Shown here: positions 1 through 6,866 of the stretch, one piece after another
Layout: each line of letters opens with the position of its first letter
Position numbering within the stretch: position 1 is the first letter of the stretch
From: an uncultured Collinsella sp.
Lineage (GTDB): Bacteria > Actinomycetota > Coriobacteriia > Coriobacteriales > Coriobacteriaceae
NCBI GenBank assembly: GCA_900553935.1
Contig: USFK01000027.1
Coordinates: forward strand, 1 to 12,205
Length of the DNA: 12,205 bases
Direction: 5' to 3'
The notes under the pieces: model-generated
Seen by the model: the letters and a program-made list of their open reading frames with translations, nothing else
What the model was told of the DNA's origin: nothing
The model's database searches: none
Translations under genes and position numbers: made by a program

Positions 1-161
1 GAGCAGGACTGTAGAGCAGCAAATTAAACTCCGCACCGGGCGCCACCCAGCCGGGAGACAACGTGCTCGGAACCTTAAATAGCCTCCTCTCCAAACGGGC
101 ACGTTGAATGCACGGTACAATTGCTTCGGACTTTTCTTTTATTTAATAGTGGGGTTAATTC
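1..161. other. Left edge, no gene assigned
   Basis: This stretch precedes the rRNA methyltransferase start. A plus-strand frame beginning at base 2 stays open to a TAG at 80-82 and could be the 3' end of an upstream gene (26 residues, basic). A minus-strand frame is also open from about 111 to the edge, with a GGAGG-like run near 82-92 but no well-placed start codon. Neither can be identified. A TACAAT hexamer at 116-121, about 40 nt before the ATG at 162, could be a -10 box for rlmD, but no convincing -35 lies upstream. Confidence 0.3.
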
Positions 162-1610
162 ATGGCAGAATCTCGTGCGGAGCGTAGGGCTCGTCGTGCT
201 TTGATCGAGGCGGCTGAGGGGTCGGAGGAGAAAAAATCTTCTAAGAAATCCAAGTCGTCTCAGGACGCGAAGGGTAAGTCGGCGAAGGGCAAGGTTAAGA
301 CCAAGCGTTCTGGCTCTCGTCAGGGCGGGGATAAGGCGCCTCACGTTCGCTCCAAAAGCTTGCGCAAGGATTCGGCTCAGCCTGCGCGTAAGGCCGTGGA
401 TCCCAAGTCTCCCTGTTCGATCATGAAAGCTTGCGGTGGGTGCACGGCGCTCAATCGTCCTTATAAGAAGCAGTTGGCGGCCAAGCAGGCTGCTATGGAG
501 GAGCTGTTTGCTGAGCTCTGTGAGCGCGAGGGTGTTGCCGTTGATCCCATTCGCGGTATGGGTGTTACCCTGGGCGACCCGGGCAAGTATCCTGCGCCGC
601 GTGGTTTTCGTCATAAGGCTGCCACTCCGTTTGCTCCCGGCAAAGAGGGCGCTGTCCGCTGCGGCTTTTTTGAACGTGGGACGCACAGGATCGTTGCTGT
701 TCCTGAATGCCCTGTCGAGGCGCCGGGCACTCGTCAGATTCTCAACGGCATCGCTCGCGAGGCCGAACGTCTGCATATTCCTGCCTTTAACGAAGACAAG
801 CATCTGGGGCTGCTTCGCTATGCTGTCGTTCGCTGCGGCTGGCGCACCGACCAGATTATGGTCACCCTCGTGACCGCTCAGCGCGACCTGCCGCATGCGC
901 AGGAGTTCTTTGAGGCTGTCGCCGCACTCGATCCGCATATCGTCACCGTCGCTCAGAACATCAACGGTCGCCCCGGCAATGCCATCTTGGGTGAGGAGAC
1001 TCGTATCGTCTATGGCGCCGAATGCATGCGCGACCAGCTGCTCGGCTGCGAGTTCGATATCTCCCCCACCGCGTTCTATCAGACCAATCCGCAGCAAACC
1101 GAGCTGCTCTATCGACTTGCCATTGACGGCATGGACCTGCAGCAGGGTGATATTCTTATGGACGCTTACTGCGGCAGCGGAACCATCGGCCTGTGCGCCG
1201 CGAAGGATGCCCAGGACAAGGGCATCGGCATTATGCTGCTCGGCGTGGAGCGCAACCCGGCGGGCATTGCCGACGCACGTCGCAATGCCGAGCTCAACGG
1301 CCTTACCCGCAGCGCTTGGTTTATGGCCGACGACGCCACCGATTACATCCTGGACGCCGCCGACAACAACGAGCGGATCGATGTCCTTTCCATCGACCCG
1401 CCGCGCGCCGGCTCCACCCCCGAGTTCCTCGAAGCCGCCTGCGCACTCAAGCCGCGCCGCATCACCTATATCAGCTGCAACCCTGTGACCCAAGAGCGCG
1501 ACCTGCACCAGCTCCTCGACGGAGGCTATCGCCTGCTCAAGATCACGCCCGTCGACATGTTCCCCCATACCGACCACACCGAAACCGTAGCGGTCCTCGA
1601 GCGCCGCTAA
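162..1610 (+). CDS. rlmD: 23S rRNA (uracil-C5)-methyltransferase, RlmD/RumA family
   Basis: SAM-dependent m5U methyltransferase expected to modify a uridine of 23S rRNA (U1939 in E. coli numbering if a true RlmD). The 482-residue product has the RumA-type 4Fe-4S cysteines C85, C91 and C94 (C-x5-C-x2-C) with C183 as the probable fourth ligand. The SAM-binding motif DAYCGSGTIGL is at 334-344 and DPPR at 412-415. The catalytic cysteine is C439 in SCNP, and the general base is E474 in HTETV. The usual N-terminal TRAM RNA-binding domain is not visible. Residues 1-80 are instead a low-complexity Lys/Arg/Ser-rich extension, probably disordered and possibly RNA-binding. The start is ATG 162, preceded by GGGG at 151-154. 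Codon choice changes along the gene: CGT/GCT/TCT dominate early, CGC/GCC/CTC late. The gene stands alone and converges on the PHP gene. Family is certain; the choice between RlmD and a dual RlmCD-type or RlmC enzyme is not. Confidence 0.93.
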   Translation: MAESRAERRARRALIEAAEGSEEKKSSKKSKSSQDAKGKSAKGKVKTKRSGSRQGGDKAPHVRSKSLRKDSAQPARKAVDPKSPCSIMKACGGCTALNRPYKKQLAAKQAAMEELFAELCEREGVAVDPIRGMGVTLGDPGKYPAPRGFRHKAATPFAPGKEGAVRCGFFERGTHRIVAVPECPVEAPGTRQILNGIAREAERLHIPAFNEDKHLGLLRYAVVRCGWRTDQIMVTLVTAQRDLPHAQEFFEAVAALDPHIVTVAQNINGRPGNAILGEETRIVYGAECMRDQLLGCEFDISPTAFYQTNPQQTELLYRLAIDGMDLQQGDILMDAYCGSGTIGLCAAKDAQDKGIGIMLLGVERNPAGIADARRNAELNGLTRSAWFMADDATDYILDAADNNERIDVLSIDPPRAGSTPEFLEAACALKPRRITYISCNPVTQERDLHQLLDGGYRLLKITPVDMFPHTDHTETVAVLERR

Positions 1611-1633
1611 TCCACCCCGGTAGATTTTCGAGA

Positions 1634-1675
1634 CAAGCGAAGGGGGCGGCCCGTCTGGACCGCCCCCTTCGCTTG
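1634..1675. terminator. Bidirectional hairpin terminator between convergent genes
   Basis: Perfect 16-bp inverted repeat (arms 1634-1649 and 1660-1675, rich in GGGGG/CCCCC) around a 10-nt loop. It lies 23 bp after the rlmD stop and 14 bp before the end of the PHP gene stop codon on the other strand. T-rich sequence follows on both sides (GGTTTA on plus; TCGAAAATCT on minus), so it can serve both transcripts. The stem is strong but the U-tracts are modest. Confidence 0.8.
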
Positions 1676-1689
1676 GTTTATGAACTCCG

Positions 1690-2511
1690 CTACATCCCCT
1701 TGCGCAGGTCACACACGCCGGCTGCCGCCATCTCGCGCAGCAGCGTCTCGCGGTCGCGCGTCACGATCAAATCCAGCGGGAAGTGAATCTCGTCGAGCAT
1801 CTTGCGCGCGTGATCGAGCTTGCCAATGGCCATGCCAATGTGGGCATCGGTCGACACGCCAATACCCACGCCCAGCTCGGCGCAGCGCTCGGCGATCTTG
1901 CGGCATACGGCCCAATGCTCAGTGTCGACACCGTGTTCAAGACTATGGTTGTTGATCTCGATGATCTTGTGCTTGGCCTTGGCCGCCAACAGCACCTCAT
2001 CGATATCGAACGGCACGCCCGAACGACCCGCATGCCCAAGCATGAACACCTTGGGGTGCTCCAGGGCATTGATGTACATCTGGGTCGTTTGGGCGAGCGT
2101 CGCGCCTTCGGCAAACTGCGGGTTATGCACGCTTGCCACCAAATAATCCAAATTACGCGTCACCAAATCGAACAGCGAATGCTCACGACTATACGAATCG
2201 CCGGCGATATCGAGCGAAACGGGAATGTCTTCGCCAAACAAGCTGCCGTCCAGCGAAACGATATCAGCCTCGGCACCACGCAGCACCAGCACGCCGCTCC
2301 AAATGCGCGGCCAGATATCCTGGTTAATAAAGAATTGGAAACTGCGCAGGTCATTGGGACAAGGCGTAACCATCGAGCTTAAATGATCGGCGGAACCGAG
2401 CACCTGAAGGCCGCTCTCCGCCGCCCAATAGATGTTCTCCTCGATGGTTGAGTACGCATGCGCAGAGAACATCGTATGAGTATGAATATCACAAGAAAGA
2501 AGGTAGGGCAT
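1690..2511 (-). CDS. PHP-domain phosphatase, YcdX-like
   Basis: Predicted metal-dependent phosphoesterase of the PHP superfamily, 273 residues, soluble and cytoplasmic. All nine ligands of the trinuclear site known from E. coli YcdX can be placed: H10 and H12 (HTHT), H18, H43 (ADH), E81 (GAEAD), H129 (SVHNP), H160 (LGHAGR), and D222 with H224 (STDAH). Length and spacing fit the stand-alone YcdX type rather than DNA polymerase or histidinol-phosphatase PHP domains, though HisK-type histidinol phosphatase cannot be wholly excluded. The reading frame is open 48 codons further upstream. I chose ATG 2511 because AAGGAG lies 5 nt before it and the PHP fold starts at once (MPYLLSCDIHTHT). The physiological substrate is unknown. 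It shares strand with the aminotransferase, but the 159-bp gap holds a plausible promoter and a hairpin, so it is probably transcribed separately. Confidence 0.88.
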   Translation of the reverse strand: MPYLLSCDIHTHTMFSAHAYSTIEENIYWAAESGLQVLGSADHLSSMVTPCPNDLRSFQFFINQDIWPRIWSGVLVLRGAEADIVSLDGSLFGEDIPVSLDIAGDSYSREHSLFDLVTRNLDYLVASVHNPQFAEGATLAQTTQMYINALEHPKVFMLGHAGRSGVPFDIDEVLLAAKAKHKIIEINNHSLEHGVDTEHWAVCRKIAERCAELGVGIGVSTDAHIGMAIGKLDHARKMLDEIHFPLDLIVTRDRETLLREMAAAGVCDLRKGM

Positions 2512-2548
2512 CGGGTCTCCTTGTCCAGTATGGCCGTCGCGTATATTC

Positions 2549-2578
2549 ATTGTACGCATAGCTTTCGGCAGTCGTAAA
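2549..2578 (-). promoter_or_regulatory. Candidate promoter for the PHP gene
   Basis: Read on the minus strand, TTTACG (2573-2578) and TACAAT (2549-2554) are separated by 18 bp, resembling a sigma-70-type promoter (4/6 and 5/6 matches). The leader to ATG 2511 would be about 30 nt. It is supported only by motif similarity and position. Confidence 0.42.
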
Positions 2579-2611
2579 ACTGCTTCATCCCAATCACACA
2601 ACGGCATAGAC

Positions 2612-2642
2612 AACGGGGTCTGGCTTAAAACCAAACCCCGTT
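2612..2642. terminator. Hairpin downstream of the aminotransferase gene
   Basis: Inverted repeat AACGGGGT (2612-2619) / ACCCCGTT (2635-2642) with three further inner base pairs (TGG/CCA). It starts 28 bp beyond the aminotransferase stop. On the minus strand no T-tract follows, so intrinsic termination would be weak. It could also be a processing or protective 3' stem. Confidence 0.35.
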
Positions 2643-2670
2643 TCACGTAAAACATTGTAAGCAGAGCGCT

Positions 2671-3861
2671 TTACTTTCGACGATATTCGTCGGCCAGCTG
2701 CTTCCAGGCAGGCAGAGAGTTGACGATTGTCTCATAGCTCACGCAGTAGCCCAGGCGGAACCAGCCCGGCATGCCAAAGCTATCCGAAGGCACCGCGAGC
2801 AGCTCATGCTTCTTCGCGCGCTCACAGAACGCATTCGCATCGGACTCCAGCGCTTTCACCCATAGGTAGAACGCGCCATCCGGCTCAACATAGGTGTAGC
2901 CGTACTCCGCCAGTGCATCGGTAAGCGCGGTGCGGTTGCGAGCATAGGCCTCGACATCGCTCGGTTCATCAATGCAGTCGATGATTACACGCTGGAAGAG
3001 CGCCGGTGCACACACGAAGCCCAGCGTACGGGCGGCACCGGCAACGGCGGGCATTAGACGAGCTGCCTGAGGATTCGTATTGGGAACCAGGATCCACCCG
3101 ACGCGCTCGCCCGGTAGCGAAAGCGACTTGGAATACGAGTAGCACACGATGGTGTGCTCGTAGATCGAAGGCACCCAAGGCACCTCGGCGCCATAGACAA
3201 TCTCGCGATACGGCTCATCAGAGATGAGCATAATCGGATTCTCGGGATCGCGCTGAGCGTTGGCCTCGCGCAGAACATTGGCCAGTCGCGTCAGCGTGTC
3301 GCGTGTATATACGGCACCGGTCGGATTGTTGGGCGAGTCGATGATGACGGCAGCCGTCTTATCGGTAATCGCCTTGAGCACGTTACTCACGCTCAGCTGG
3401 AACGTATCTTCATCGGCGAGCGCCTCAACACACGTGCAGCCGGCCTTCTCAATCCACACGCGATACTCCGGAAAGTACGGGGCGATAACAACAACCTCAT
3501 CGCCCGGGTTCGTAACGGCGTTGAGCGTGCAGGTGAGCGAAGCCGCGGCACCCACCGTCATAAAGACGTCCTTGCCCTCATAGCTCGTGCCAAAGCGACG
3601 GTTGAGCGAGTCGGCGACGGCCGCTCGACATTGCGGCAGACCCGGCGCAGGCGTGTATCCATGCAGCTGGTCGCTCGGCAGCTCCAATGCCTTCTTAATG
3701 GACTCAGCAACAGCAGCGGGCGCCGGAACACTCGGGTTGCCCAGCGAAAAATCGAATACGTTCTCCGCACCGATCTGTGCCTTGCGCTCAAGGCCATAGC
3801 TAAAAATCTCACGGATGATGGAGCTTTCCGCACCGCGAGCATACATAGTTTCGTTGATCAT
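2671..3861 (-). CDS. PLP-dependent class I/II aminotransferase
   Basis: Fold-type I aminotransferase, 396 residues, the usual family length, acting on an amino acid / 2-oxo acid pair in the cytoplasm. Visible signatures are N179 in SPNNPTG, D215 in SDEPY (pairs with the pyridine nitrogen), catalytic K245 in SYSKSLSLPGERVGW (the lysine forming the Schiff base), R253 as phosphate anchor, and a C-terminal WFRLGY whose Arg fits the substrate carboxylate contact. The closest type is the Igamma aspartate-aminotransferase-like group; exact substrate cannot be read from sequence. The open frame runs 33 codons further upstream into a palindromic repeat. I reject that extension because ATG 3861 has an AAAGGGG ribosome binding site 5 nt before it and gives a family-like N-terminus (MINETMYARG). 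A TACAAT box lies 25 nt upstream. Confidence 0.9.
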   Translation of the reverse strand: MINETMYARGAESSIIREIFSYGLERKAQIGAENVFDFSLGNPSVPAPAAVAESIKKALELPSDQLHGYTPAPGLPQCRAAVADSLNRRFGTSYEGKDVFMTVGAAASLTCTLNAVTNPGDEVVVIAPYFPEYRVWIEKAGCTCVEALADEDTFQLSVSNVLKAITDKTAAVIIDSPNNPTGAVYTRDTLTRLANVLREANAQRDPENPIMLISDEPYREIVYGAEVPWVPSIYEHTIVCYSYSKSLSLPGERVGWILVPNTNPQAARLMPAVAGAARTLGFVCAPALFQRVIIDCIDEPSDVEAYARNRTALTDALAEYGYTYVEPDGAFYLWVKALESDANAFCERAKKHELLAVPSDSFGMPGWFRLGYCVSYETIVNSLPAWKQLADEYRRK

Positions 3862-3885
3862 CTGTTCCCCTTTCGCATAGGCGCT

Positions 3886-3891
3886 ATTGTA
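3886..3891 (-). promoter_or_regulatory. Possible -10 box for the aminotransferase gene
   Basis: TACAAT on the minus strand, in the context GCGTACAAT also seen in front of the PHP gene, 24 nt before ATG 3861. No good -35 is found at 16-18 bp, so this is only a candidate. Confidence 0.3.
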
Positions 3892-3922
3892 CGCTTTAGT
3901 CGGGCAAAGTGCCGCAGCAATG

Positions 3923-3980
3923 TTGATTGGGGACAGACTTAAATGCGTGAAAACGCTCATTTAAGTCTGTCCCCAATCAA
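3923..3980. repeat. 58-bp palindromic repeat (REP/RAYT-like)
   Basis: Perfect 23-bp inverted repeat: TTGATTGGGGACAGACTTAA plus ATG at 3923-3945, and its complement at 3958-3980. The 12-nt centre folds further as CGT-GAAA-ACG, a stem capped by a GNRA-type tetraloop, leaving only CT unpaired. As RNA or single-stranded DNA it would form a near-perfect long hairpin. The GGGGACAGACTT core resembles repeats I associate with REP-associated tyrosine transposases (Y1/IS200-like); that link is recalled, not tested. There is no transposase in the window, so any mobilisation would be in trans. It directly abuts the ftsH terminator and would extend the aminotransferase reading frame if an upstream start were wrongly used. 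Confidence 0.85.
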
Positions 3981-4019
3981 CGAAGAAAAAGCCTCCGCAG
4001 GTTTCCCCGCGGAGGCTTT
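3981..4019 (-). terminator. Intrinsic terminator of hpt-ftsH
   Basis: Read on the minus strand, an 11-bp stem (arms 4009-4019 and 3988-3998; AAAGCCTCCGC and its complement) with a 10-nt loop runs directly into TTTTTCTTCG (3981-3990). It begins 11 bp after the ftsH stop codon. This is a textbook Rho-independent terminator. Confidence 0.88.
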
Positions 4020-4030
4020 CGCTACAAGGA

Positions 4031-6169
4031 CTATTTGTCGGCGTCGGTGTTGCCGTCAGCGTTGACGGCATGGTCATCGCCGGCATCATCGGATGCGGCT
4101 TCGGCATCCTCCTGCATGGCCGCCTGCGCAAAGGCCGCAGCATCAGCCGCCAGCTCCTCCTCGCTCATGCGAGGCAAGCGCTTCTTGGTCGGCATGCCGG
4201 CCGCCTTGGCATTGCGCTCCTCCTTGGCCGCCAGGATATCGCCCTCGCGCTCAAGGTAGGCATCCCACTCATTGCCGAGCAGGGCGTTCACGGCGTCGCC
4301 TTCGACGGTCTCGCGCTCAAGCAGCACCTTCGCCATCAGATCGAGCTGATCGCGACGGGCATCCAAAATCTCGACCGCACGGCGATGGGCTTCGCGCATG
4401 ATGCGCTGAACCTCGATATCGATGCGGCGCGCCGTCTCCTCGGAGTAATCCTGGTGATCGGCGTAATCGCGACCAAGGAACACCTGATGCTGCGCCTCAC
4501 CAAACACTTGCGTGCCCAGCTCCTCGCTCATGCCCAGGCGCGTGACCATCTCGCGCGCCATCTTAGTCGCGCGCTCCAGATCGTTGCTCGCGCCCGACGT
4601 GATGTCGTCGCACATGAGCTCCTCGGCAACGCGACCGCCCAAGAACACGGCGAGCTCGTCGAGCATCTCGTTCTTGGTCTTGAGGAAGTGATCCTCCTGC
4701 GGAAGCTGCAACGTGTAGCCCAGAGCCTGGCCGCGGCTGACAATCGAAATCTTATGAACCGGATCGGAATGCTCCAAGATGTGACCCACCAGGGCGTGAC
4801 CGCTCTCGTGGTAAGCAATCGTGGTGCGCTCGGCTTCGGTCATCACGCGGCCCTTGCGTTGCGGTCCGGCAATCACACGCTCCATCGACTCCTCGACCTC
4901 GTCCATCGAGATCACAGAACGATGACGGCGAGCGGCCAGCAGCGCAGACTCGTTGAGCAGGTTCGCCAAATCGGCACCAGTAAAGCCAACGGTCATCTGG
5001 GCGAGCTTCTCAAACTTAACGTCCTCGTCCATCGGCTTGTTCTCAGCATGCACGCGCAAGATCTGCTCGCGGCCCTTTACGTCCGGGCGGTCAACCGTGA
5101 CTTGGCGGTCAAAACGGCCGGGACGCAGCAGCGCCGGATCCAGAATGTCGGGGCGGTTGGTCGCGGCGATCAGGATGACCGACTCGCTTTCCTCAAAACC
5201 GTCCATCTCGACCAGCAGCTGGTTGAGCGTCTGCTCGCGCTCGTCGTGGCCGCCGCCCAAACCGGCTCCGCGCTGACGTCCCACGGCATCGATCTCGTCA
5301 ATAAAGATGATTGACGGAGCCTGAGACTTGGCCTCCTTAAAAAGGTCGCGCACGCGGCTGGCGCCGACGCCCACGAACATCTCAACAAAGTCAGAGCCCG
5401 AGATGCTAAAGAACGGCACGCCCGCCTCGCCGGCAACGGCCTTGGCCAGCAACGTCTTACCGGTACCCGGAGGGCCCACCAGCAACACGCCGCGGGGAAT
5501 CTTGGCGCCCAGCTTGCGATAGCGGTCCGGGTCGCTCAAGAAATCGCGAATCTCTTCGAGCTCCTCGACCGCCTCATCCACGCCAGCGACATCCTCAAAC
5601 TTGACCTTGGGACGCGTAGCCTCGTTGGTCTTGGCATTGGTCTTGCCAAACTGCATGTTCCTATTATTGGCGCCCATCATCTGGCGCATAAAGTAGAACA
5701 TGATGGCGATCAGGGCAATCGTCGGCAGCACACTCATCGCCAAGTCGCCCCAAAAATCGGGGTCGTTGGTGTTGACGATGTACTTGGTGTCGGGGTGCTC
5801 CGCCATAAGCTCGGCAAGCGAATCGGAGCCGACATAGGTCGAGGAGAAGCTCTTGAGCTCGCTCGTATCACCCTTGTCCTTTTTCGTCTTCCAGTAATGA
5901 CCCGCCACGCTTCCGTCTTGAACCGTATAGGTCAAATCTTCGACGCGATCCTGCTTAATGGCACTCACCATCTCGCTCGTCGCGAGCTTAACGGTATTGC
6001 TGGAGCTGGCAAAGCCGGAGCCCATGTTAAAGAAGGCGTAGCCCAGAAGCGCGCAAGCCAAAATAAAATACAGCCAGCCCGTACGCGTGGGCTTCTTGCC
6101 TCCGGGCATCCCCGGGATCTTAGGCTCCCGGGGAGTCTGGGAATTGTTATCGTTACGGTCGTCGGGCAT
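4031..6169 (-). CDS. ftsH: ATP-dependent zinc metalloprotease FtsH
   Basis: Membrane-anchored AAA+ protease that extracts and degrades misfolded membrane and regulatory proteins as a hexamer. The 712-residue order is: cytoplasmic Pro/Asn-rich tail 1-30; TM1 about 32-48; extracytoplasmic FtsH_ext domain about 50-142; TM2 about 143-161; AAA+ module; M41 peptidase. Walker A GPPGTGKT is 232-239, the pore aromatic is F265 in MFVGVG, Walker B FIDEID is 289-294, and the second region of homology NRPDILDPALLRPGRFDR is 338-355. Zinc ligands are H454 and H458 in HESGH with E455 as catalytic base and D530 as third ligand. The C-terminal ~45 residues are an acidic, Ala-rich tail of low complexity. Its ATG follows the hpt stop by one base, and its ribosome binding site (GGAGG) lies inside the end of hpt, so translation is probably coupled. 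Confidence 0.98.
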   Translation of the reverse strand: MPDDRNDNNSQTPREPKIPGMPGGKKPTRTGWLYFILACALLGYAFFNMGSGFASSSNTVKLATSEMVSAIKQDRVEDLTYTVQDGSVAGHYWKTKKDKGDTSELKSFSSTYVGSDSLAELMAEHPDTKYIVNTNDPDFWGDLAMSVLPTIALIAIMFYFMRQMMGANNRNMQFGKTNAKTNEATRPKVKFEDVAGVDEAVEELEEIRDFLSDPDRYRKLGAKIPRGVLLVGPPGTGKTLLAKAVAGEAGVPFFSISGSDFVEMFVGVGASRVRDLFKEAKSQAPSIIFIDEIDAVGRQRGAGLGGGHDEREQTLNQLLVEMDGFEESESVILIAATNRPDILDPALLRPGRFDRQVTVDRPDVKGREQILRVHAENKPMDEDVKFEKLAQMTVGFTGADLANLLNESALLAARRHRSVISMDEVEESMERVIAGPQRKGRVMTEAERTTIAYHESGHALVGHILEHSDPVHKISIVSRGQALGYTLQLPQEDHFLKTKNEMLDELAVFLGGRVAEELMCDDITSGASNDLERATKMAREMVTRLGMSEELGTQVFGEAQHQVFLGRDYADHQDYSEETARRIDIEVQRIMREAHRRAVEILDARRDQLDLMAKVLLERETVEGDAVNALLGNEWDAYLEREGDILAAKEERNAKAAGMPTKKRLPRMSEEELAADAAAFAQAAMQEDAEAASDDAGDDHAVNADGNTDADK

Positions 6170-6170
6170 C

Positions 6171-6719
6171 TTACGAATAAACCTCCGGTTTCAAAATGCC
6201 CAGATACGGAAGGTTGCGATAGCGCTCGGCATAGTCGAGGCCGTAGCCCACCACAAAGGCATCGGGGCAATGGGTTCCAACATACTTGGGCGTGACGGCC
6301 GAGGTACGGTCCTCAACGTCCTTCCATAGGAAGGCGGCGACCTCCAGAGAAGCGGGCTTGCGGCTCTCGAGGTTCTTCATCAGGTACTTGAGGGTCAGGC
6401 CCGAGTCCAGAATGTCCTCGACGATCAGCACGTCGCGACCACGGATGTCGATATCCAGGTCCTTAATGATACGCACGATACCCGAAGACTTCACACCGTC
6501 GCCATAGCTCGAAACAGCCATGAAATCGATGTTGGTCGGCAGCTCGATCTTGCGCATCAGGTCGCCCATAAAGACCACGGCACCGCGCAGGACCGCAATC
6601 AGTACCAGATCCTTACCCGCGTAGTCGCGAGTAATCTGCTCGCCTAGGCGAGAGACGATACCGTCGATATCCTCCTGCGTAAACAGAACCTTCTCGATAT
6701 CCGGATGTTGAGAAGCCAT
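6171..6719 (-). CDS. hpt: Hypoxanthine phosphoribosyltransferase
   Basis: Purine salvage enzyme: hypoxanthine (or guanine) + PRPP gives IMP (GMP) + PPi, in the cytoplasm. The 182-residue length is typical. The PRPP-binding signature VLIVEDILDSGLTL is at 97-110 with acidic E101/D102. The flexible catalytic loop with SSYGDG is around 70-75. The LRG loop is at 44-46. The purine-contacting lysine is probably K133 in LWKDVEDR, and FVVGYGLDYAERYRNLPYLG (155-174) is the usual C-terminal motif. The ATG at 6719 is preceded by GAAAGGG. The gene is first of a two-gene unit with ftsH. The tilS-hpt-ftsH order is widely conserved in Gram-positive bacteria, though here a 147-bp gap with its own promoter separates tilS from hpt. 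Confidence 0.97.
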   Translation of the reverse strand: MASQHPDIEKVLFTQEDIDGIVSRLGEQITRDYAGKDLVLIAVLRGAVVFMGDLMRKIELPTNIDFMAVSSYGDGVKSSGIVRIIKDLDIDIRGRDVLIVEDILDSGLTLKYLMKNLESRKPASLEVAAFLWKDVEDRTSAVTPKYVGTHCPDAFVVGYGLDYAERYRNLPYLGILKPEVYS

Positions 6720-6775
6720 GACAACCCTTTCTTGTGCTTATCGCCCACGCACCGCCGCATGGACGCGAACTACAC

Positions 6776-6805
6776 ATTCTAGCAGCGCACGGGGTATATT
6801 TTCCA
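6776..6805 (-). promoter_or_regulatory. Candidate promoter of hpt-ftsH
   Basis: Read on the minus strand: TGGAAA (6800-6805), an 18-bp spacer ending in TGC, then TAGAAT (6776-6781), giving an extended -10 (TGC-TAGAAT). A transcript would have a ~50-nt leader before hpt. This is the best-matching promoter-like site in the window. Confidence 0.48.
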
Positions 6806-6806
6806 G

Positions 6807-6827
6807 CCCGCGCACCATCAGCGCGGG
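6807..6827. terminator. Short GC hairpin after tilS
   Basis: CCCGCGC (6807-6813) / GCGCGGG (6821-6827) around a 7-nt loop, 40 bp beyond the tilS stop and just upstream of the proposed hpt -35. It lacks a following T-tract, so it may only attenuate read-through from tilS. Confidence 0.25.
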
Positions 6828-6866
6828 AATACCGTCAACGCCGCACAGAAAAGCTGGTGCGAGGAG

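Noticed and set aside
75..1712. 545-codon minus-strand open frame opposite rlmD
   Set aside because: The plus strand encodes a protein with a full set of catalytic motifs. The antisense frame gives no recognisable family and is a by-product of GC-rich codon structure.
3862..3960. 33-residue N-terminal extension of the aminotransferase
   Set aside because: It would be translated from the palindromic repeat and the promoter region. ATG 3861 has a strong ribosome binding site and gives the normal family length.
4070..5314. 414-codon plus-strand open frame opposite ftsH
   Set aside because: It is an antisense shadow of the intact, highly conserved ftsH AAA+ and protease domains, and has no credible ribosome binding site.
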